A stretch of DNA of 64,000 bases from Parvularculaceae bacterium (GTDB lineage Bacteria; Pseudomonadota; Alphaproteobacteria; Caulobacterales; Parvularculaceae), in the NCBI GenBank assembly GCA_028284065.1, contig JANQSJ010000011.1:62001-126000 (forward strand), in the 5' to 3' direction. A program made the translations under genes and the position numbers. How positions within the stretch are numbered: position 1 is the stretch's first letter; every line of letters begins with the position of its first letter. Positions 59,781 to 64,000 of the stretch are shown here, in pieces. The notes beneath the pieces were generated by a model. The model was not told the DNA's origin, did no database searches, and saw only the letters and a list, made by a program, of their open reading frames with translations.

Positions 59781-60061
59781 TGTTCTCGTTCCGTTCCATA
59801 CTCCCGGCGCGCGGGCCGCCTATATTCCTAGTCGGAGCTGTCCGCCGCGGCAATCCGCCCCGCGACACCCCACCGACGCGAAGCCGCGGCGCCGAATTCG
59901 CCCGCGCCGGGCCTATCCCCGAGGGGTTTTCACCGGCTAAGCAAACGCGTATACGCGCCCGCTCCGATGACGCATTCTGGCGCGGCGCGCGTATTCTCGA
60001 ACAGCGCCCGCAGGGCCCGAATGATCGTGCGAGGCCCGCCCAAAAGGAAAGACGCATTGCC

Positions 60062-60841
60062 ATGCCCCGGCGCAAGCAAATCTATGAAGGCAAAGCAAAA
60101 ATCCTGTTTGAAGGGCCGGAGCCGGGCACCCTTATCCAGTACTTCAAGGACGATGCGACAGCCTTCAATAATCAGAAGCACGAGATCATCGAGGGTAAGG
60201 GCGTCCTCAACAATCGAATCTCGGAATTCATCATGCAGGGGCTCGAACGGGTCGGGATTCCGACGCACCTCATCCGCCGCCTCAACATGCGCGAGCAACT
60301 CGTCCGACATGTGGAGATTATTCCGCTTGAAGTCGTCGTCCGGAACGTGGCGGCGGGCTCGATTGCGAAGAAGCTGGGACTGGAAAACGGCGGCGCCCTG
60401 CCGCGTTCGATTATAGAATTCTATTACAAGAGCGACGAACTCGGCGACCCAATGGTCGCGGAGGAGCACATTACCGCGTTCAACTGGGCGAACCCCCAGG
60501 AAATCGACGACATGATGTCCCTCGCCCTGCGGATAAACGACTACCTGTCCGGCCTTTTCGCCGGGGTCGGCATTCGCCTGATTGACTTCAAGGTCGAGTT
60601 CGGCCGCCTCTATGAAGGCGACATGGTGCGCCTCATCGTCGCCGATGAAATCAGCCCCGACAGTTGCCGCCTTTGGGACGCCGACAGCGGGTTCATTCTG
60701 GACAAGGATCGTTTCCGCCAGGATCTCGGCGGCGTGACCGAAGCCTACCAGGACGTCGCGCGCCGGCTCGGCGTCCTGAAGGAAAATGGCGCGCAAGGGG
60801 CGAAGGGCCCGGTGCTTGTCACCGATAACGAAAGCGCCTGA
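60062..60841 (+). CDS. purC: Phosphoribosylaminoimidazole-succinocarboxamide synthase
   Basis: SAICAR synthase of purine synthesis, 259 aa, cytosolic. Motifs in order: [15 protein letters not shown] at the start, [48 protein letters not shown] and [10 protein letters not shown]. The ATG at 60062 fits relatives; the frame is open far upstream but without a family sequence. AAGGAAAG is the likely ribosome site. It shares its direction with purS and purQ, but a minus-strand GNAT gene sits between. Confidence 0.96.
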   Translation: MPRRKQIYEGKAKILFEGPEPGTLIQYFKDDATAFNNQKHEIIEGKGVLNNRISEFIMQGLERVGIPTHLIRRLNMREQLVRHVEIIPLEVVVRNVAAGSIAKKLGLENGGALPRSIIEFYYKSDELGDPMVAEEHITAFNWANPQEIDDMMSLALRINDYLSGLFAGVGIRLIDFKVEFGRLYEGDMVRLIVADEISPDSCRLWDADSGFILDKDRFRQDLGGVTEAYQDVARRLGVLKENGAQGAKGPVLVTDNESA

Positions 60842-60848
60842 CGGGCGG

Positions 60849-61343
60849 TCAGCGGCGCGCTGGCGCAGCGAGCTTGCGGAACGCCTCGCCGAAAGCCGCA
60901 TGGGCGTGAACAATTTCGTCGGTCGCGCCGAACCGCCTGTAGAACTTTCTGGCGGCTTTGTTGTCTGCGAGGCTCGCCCACCACAGATGGGTTGCGCCGC
61001 GCGCCTTTGCGCGCCGCGCCGTCGCCTTCATGAGCGCTGCGCCGACGCCCTGGCGGCGCCAGTCCCGCGCCACGAACAGATCGACGAGATATGCGCCGCG
61101 TGACCCGTCATCGCTGGTGTAGCAATCATGCCAGATCGCATGGCCGACTAAGTCGCCAGCCTCGGCGTCGCGTCCCTCCGCCACTTCGCAGAAGACGAAA
61201 GCGCTCTTGCCGAACGCGACGGCGCGGAGTTTCCTCGGGTCGATGCGGCCGCTGGGCTGGCCCGACTCGTCATTGTGCGCGACGATCATGGCCGTTATCG
61301 CTTTTGCATCCTCCGGCGCAGCCGGGCGCACCCTGAACGTCAT
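60849..61343 (-). CDS. GNAT-family N-acetyltransferase
   Basis: Acetyl-CoA-dependent acetyltransferase of 164 aa. The acetyl-CoA motif is DLFVARDWRRQGVGAALMKATARRA, with the R/Q-x-x-G-x-G/A pattern RRQGVG, and the helix NKAARKFYRRFGATDE follows as usual in GNAT enzymes. ATG at 61341-61343 with AGGGAGG upstream. Convergent with purC (7-base gap), divergent from purS. Substrate unknown; it may act on a small molecule or a protein. Confidence 0.88.
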   Translation of the reverse strand: MTFRVRPAAPEDAKAITAMIVAHNDESGQPSGRIDPRKLRAVAFGKSAFVFCEVAEGRDAEAGDLVGHAIWHDCYTSDDGSRGAYLVDLFVARDWRRQGVGAALMKATARRAKARGATHLWWASLADNKAARKFYRRFGATDEIVHAHAAFGEAFRKLAAPARR

Positions 61344-61449
61344 ACGTCCTCCCTTGCTCGTCGCGCGCGCGCATCGTCCGGATTGCGGCGCGGGCCGCAG
61401 CCCTCTATCACCCGGTTCGAGCGAGAAGCGAACGGGAGCGTCACGTCCG

Positions 61450-61692
61450 ATGAAGGCGAAAGTGGAAATCACGCTGAAATCCGGCGTCCTTGATCCGCAG
61501 GGCAAGGCGATAGAAGGCGCTCTCGCAGGGCTCGGCTTTGATGAGGCAAGCGGCGTCCGTCAGGGCAAGGTCATTGAGTTCAACGTAGACGCCCCGGACG
61601 AAGCCGCCGCGCGGGCGCGCGTCGAAGAAATGTGCAAGAAGCTGCTGGCGAACCCGGTGATGGAGAATTACGCCATCTCGATTTCAGCCTAA
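61450..61692 (+). CDS. purS: PurS subunit of FGAM synthase
   Basis: Small 80-aa subunit bridging PurL and PurQ in formylglycinamidine ribonucleotide synthase. The family patterns KVEITLKSGVLDPQGKAIEGALAGLGF and KLLANPVMENYAISI are intact. Start ATG 61450; an open frame upstream belongs to no gene. It is 33 bases before purQ, in the same operon. Confidence 0.95.
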   Translation: MKAKVEITLKSGVLDPQGKAIEGALAGLGFDEASGVRQGKVIEFNVDAPDEAAARARVEEMCKKLLANPVMENYAISISA

Positions 61693-61725
61693 CCCGAAGA
61701 GCAAAGCGAAAGGACTTCGCCGCCC

Positions 61726-62391
61726 ATGAAATCCGCCGTCATCGTCTTTCCCGCCTCGAACTGCGACCGCGACGCGGCGGTCGCCCTCGAAGCGGCGACC
61801 GGCGCGGCGCCGGCGATGGTGTGGCACGGCGACCGCGACATGCCGGACGTCGATCTCATCGTTCTGCCGGGCGGCTTTTCCTATGGCGACTATCTGCGAT
61901 CGGGGGCGATGGCGGCCCGGTCGCCGGCGATGGAGACCGTTGCCGAACGCGCAGGCAAGGGCGTGCGCATCCTCGGCGTGTGCAACGGATTTCAGATTCT
62001 CACCGAGACGGGGCTCCTGCCCGGCGCATTGTTGCGCAACGCCGGCCTTACCTTCGTATGCGGACCGGCGGCCATGCGCGTCGAGCCGGCGGGCGCGGCG
62101 TTCTCGCCATCCTTGACGGCAGGCGATTACGTGACGTTTCCGGTCGCCCACCACGACGGCAACTATGTCGCCGATGAAGAAACGCTGAAACGTCTTGAAG
62201 GCACCGGCCAAGTGGCGTTCCGCTATGTGGCGAACCCGAACGGGTCGGCGAACGACATCGCCGGAATCGTCAATGCGGCGGGCAATGTGCTCGGGCTCAT
62301 GCCGCACCCGGAGCGCGCAATTGCGGAGGTCCTGGGCGGCGTCGACGGCCGCGCGTTCTTCGACGGCCTCGCCGCGGCCAGGGCCGCCTGA
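61726..62391 (+). CDS. purQ: PurQ, glutaminase subunit of FGAM synthase
   Basis: Class I glutamine amidotransferase, 221 aa, supplying ammonia to PurL. The nucleophile Cys is in [11 protein letters not shown], and the His/Glu pair is in [11 protein letters not shown], both typical. [12 protein letters not shown] opens the protein. It follows purS and precedes the palindromic repeat. The third partner PurL is encoded about 20 kb away on the other strand rather than directly after, as is usual. Confidence 0.96.
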   Translation: MKSAVIVFPASNCDRDAAVALEAATGAAPAMVWHGDRDMPDVDLIVLPGGFSYGDYLRSGAMAARSPAMETVAERAGKGVRILGVCNGFQILTETGLLPGALLRNAGLTFVCGPAAMRVEPAGAAFSPSLTAGDYVTFPVAHHDGNYVADEETLKRLEGTGQVAFRYVANPNGSANDIAGIVNAAGNVLGLMPHPERAIAEVLGGVDGRAFFDGLAAARAA

Positions 62392-62428
62392 CCCCCTTTT
62401 TGAGCTTCGGGCGATAGATCTGGATCGC

Positions 62429-62506
62429 CTCATCCTGGGGGATTTTTCTCCTCGCCCTTCGGGATGCCAGCCTGACGGCTGGCTCCTCAGGATGAGGAGA
62501 AAAATC
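62429..62506. repeat. REP-like nested palindromic repeat after purQ
   Basis: Three nested inverted repeats in 78 bases: CTCATCCTG at 62429-62437 with CAGGATGAG at 62488-62496; a 13-bp perfect pair GATTTTTCTCCTC (62441-62453) and GAGGAGAAAAATC (62494-62506); and a central hairpin GCCAGCC/GGCTGGC (62466-62472, 62477-62483). Similar CTCATCCTGAGGAG elements are, from memory, dispersed through alphaproteobacterial genomes. Here it also sits where a purQ terminator is expected. Confidence 0.75.
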
Positions 62507-62545
62507 GTCTCGAGGGACGGTGATGCGGATTTGTCGCCCGGTGCA

Positions 62546-64000
62546 TTACACCCCGTCTCCAACGAAAAGGGCGGGACGCCGGCCGATCCAGGGGCGCGCG
62601 ATTTCCAGTTCGTACGCGAGACCGAGAAGCCTCCCCTCATCCCCGGGCTTGCCGGCAAACATCGTCCCGATCGGCAGGCCGTCGCTTGACTGGCCGAGCG
62701 GCAGCGAAATCGCCGGCGCGCCGGCGATATTGTGTATCTGCGTATACTGAACATAATCGCCAACCCGCTCAACGGCGATATCCCAGGGCAGTCTGGGGCT
62801 CAGCCAGCCAATCGGCGGCGGCGGCGTCGACAGCACCGGCGACAGGACGACGTCGTGGCTCTCGAATGCGCGCAGGTAAACCTCACCATACTGCAAGAGC
62901 CGCTCAATCGCCCGCCCGAGAACTGATTTGTTCGCCTCATAGTGCTGGATGAGGCCAAAGGTGAGCGGTTCAAAATCGTCGTAACCGGCGCGTCTGCCCT
63001 GCGCCTCCTCCCAGTCGGCGACGTCCCCGGCGACGCCTGCCGACCAGTAGAGCAGAAAGTCGTCGAATGGGGCGACGTCGTAGAGCCCGCGCGCCTCTTC
63101 GACCTCGTGGCCGAGGTCCGCGCACGCCGCGGCGGCGTCGTTCACAGCCGCGGCGACGTCCGCATGGGCGGCCACGCCGCCGAGCCCATCCGTAAAGAAA
63201 CCGATCTTCAGCCGCTTTTCATCCGGCATTGAAACCAGCCCCGTCGGCGTCAGCTTCCCTTCCCCCGCCTCAAGCTCCAGGGCGGCGTGAAACGCCGCGG
63301 CGTCGCGCACTGTTCGCGTCACCGCGCCGTGCACTGACAAGGAAAGGCGCGGCGGTTCGGATAGCGATATCGCCGGCGTGCGGCCGCGGGATGGCTTGAG
63401 GCCGACGAGCCCGCAACACGAGGCGGGTATGCGGATCGATCCGCCGCCATCGCTCGCATGCGCGAGCGGCACGACGCCGGCGGCGACGAGGGCCGCCGCG
63501 CCGCCGGACGAACCGCCCGTCGAATGCTCAAGGTTCCAGGGATTGCGCGTCGCTCCGTGGAGCATCGGCTCTGTCGTCGCGGTCGCGCCGAATTCGGGCG
63601 TCGACGACTTGCCAAGACTGATCATGCCGCGTTCAAAAAGTCGGTCGACGAATGGCGGCTGGCTGTCCGCCACATAGGTCGGATAGGCGCGCGAACCGAA
63701 ATGCGTCGGTTGGCCGACGACGTCGTTGAGGTCTTTGACGAAGGTCGGGACGCCGCCGAGCGGGCCCTGCGGCGCGTCCGCGGCCGCCGTGCGGGCGGCG
63801 TCGAAGGTCGGCGTTACGATGGCGTTGAGGCTAGGGTCGGCCGCGTTAGCCCGCGTGATCGCCGCGCCGACCGCCTCGACGGCGGTCAAATCGCCGCTCC
63901 TGATGCGCGCGGCCGTTTCCACCGCGTCTATCCAACCGGCGCCCGATGGCCGTTCTCCGTTGGCCCCGCAACCGGCGAGCGCGCCGCCAGCCGCCACCGC
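62546..64000 (-). CDS. Amidase-signature family protein with lipoprotein-like start, N-terminus cut by window edge
   Basis: Amidase-signature hydrolase, at least 484 residues in frame, running off the right edge. The catalytic Lys lies in GVPTFVKDLND, the Ser pair in STGGSSGGAAALVAAG, and the nucleophile Ser in ASDGGGSIRIPASCCG. Near the visible N-terminus, the hydrophobic AAGGALAGCG has a lipobox-like LAGC, so the protein may be a lipoprotein. It hydrolyses an amide, but which one cannot be told. It is convergent with purQ across the palindromic repeat. The true start is not visible. Confidence 0.88.
   Translation of the reverse strand, partial: AVAAGGALAGCGANGERPSGAGWIDAVETAARIRSGDLTAVEAVGAAITRANAADPSLNAIVTPTFDAARTAAADAPQGPLGGVPTFVKDLNDVVGQPTHFGSRAYPTYVADSQPPFVDRLFERGMISLGKSSTPEFGATATTEPMLHGATRNPWNLEHSTGGSSGGAAALVAAGVVPLAHASDGGGSIRIPASCCGLVGLKPSRGRTPAISLSEPPRLSLSVHGAVTRTVRDAAAFHAALELEAGEGKLTPTGLVSMPDEKRLKIGFFTDGLGGVAAHADVAAAVNDAAAACADLGHEVEEARGLYDVAPFDDFLLYWSAGVAGDVADWEEAQGRRAGYDDFEPLTFGLIQHYEANKSVLGRAIERLLQYGEVYLRAFESHDVVLSPVLSTPPPPIGWLSPRLPWDIAVERVGDYVQYTQIHNIAGAPAISLPLGQSSDGLPIGTMFAGKPGDEGRLLGLAYELEIARPWIGRRPALFVGDGV

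Noticed and set aside
59750..60061. N-terminal extension of PurC to 59750
   Set aside because: The upstream open frame has no PurC homology and the ATG at 60062 fits relatives and a ribosome site.

Overview
The window is a dense, GC-rich bacterial chromosome segment with no RNA genes, CRISPR array, insertion sequence or phage genes that I could recognise. Gene order and content point to an alphaproteobacterium, perhaps near Parvularculaceae or Hyphomonadaceae (order-level placement is a guess). The main clues are the block fabD-fabG-acpP-fabF-mltG-yicC-gmk, the block rpsF-rpsR-rplI-dnaB-alr, an alphaproteobacterial F1-ATPase zeta inhibitor (DUF1476), and a BolA of alphaproteobacterial type encoded after purL.

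Layout. 1-2.9 kb: M48 protease (cut by the left edge), amino-acid racemase, LemA, and a DUF2959 lipoprotein. 2.9-9.1 kb, minus strand: fatty-acid synthesis, then mltG, yicC and gmk. 9.4-13.6 kb, plus strand: ribosomal proteins S6, S18 and L9, the DnaB helicase and alanine racemase. 13.8-17.5 kb: an LpxR-like outer-membrane deacylase and an unusual lipoprotein-type catalase-peroxidase. 17.6-24.1 kb: a partial carotenoid locus with lycopene cyclase CrtY, an ATP-grasp enzyme, a cytochrome P450, a multi-spanning membrane protein and a CrtD-type desaturase.

24.2-33.4 kb is the highlight. Two very large adjacent genes encode trifunctional propionyl-CoA synthase (Pcs, about 1829 aa) and bifunctional malonyl-CoA reductase (Mcr, 1218 aa). 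These are the two signature enzymes of the 3-hydroxypropionate CO2-fixation route of Chloroflexus. Together they convert malonyl-CoA through 3-hydroxypropionate to propionyl-CoA. They directly follow the carotenoid genes, which suggests a photoheterotroph or mixotroph, but no bacteriochlorophyll, reaction-centre or rhodopsin gene lies in the window, so phototrophy is not shown.

33.4-39.4 kb: a D-2-hydroxyacid (glyoxylate/hydroxypyruvate type) dehydrogenase, then an export-type oxidative trio: a paraoxonase-like lactonase, a PQQ dehydrogenase and a vanadium-dependent haloperoxidase. 39.4-42.2 kb: purL reading in frame into bolA. 42.3-46.9 kb: an MpaB-family oxygenase, arsenite methyltransferase ArsM and a TonB-dependent receptor. 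46.9-54.7 kb: a BNR-repeat exported protein, a Tat-exported PLP enzyme, a GH-A-like exported protein and HisG. 54.9-59.8 kb: a cyclic-nucleotide-domain/thioredoxin-reductase-like fusion, a type II NADH dehydrogenase, an SDR, a small membrane protein and the ATPase zeta inhibitor. 60.1-62.4 kb: purC, purS and purQ, interrupted by a GNAT acetyltransferase on the other strand. A palindromic repeat and a lipoprotein-like amidase (cut by the right edge) close the window.

All identifications come from reading the translations and recalling family motifs. No database search was run.
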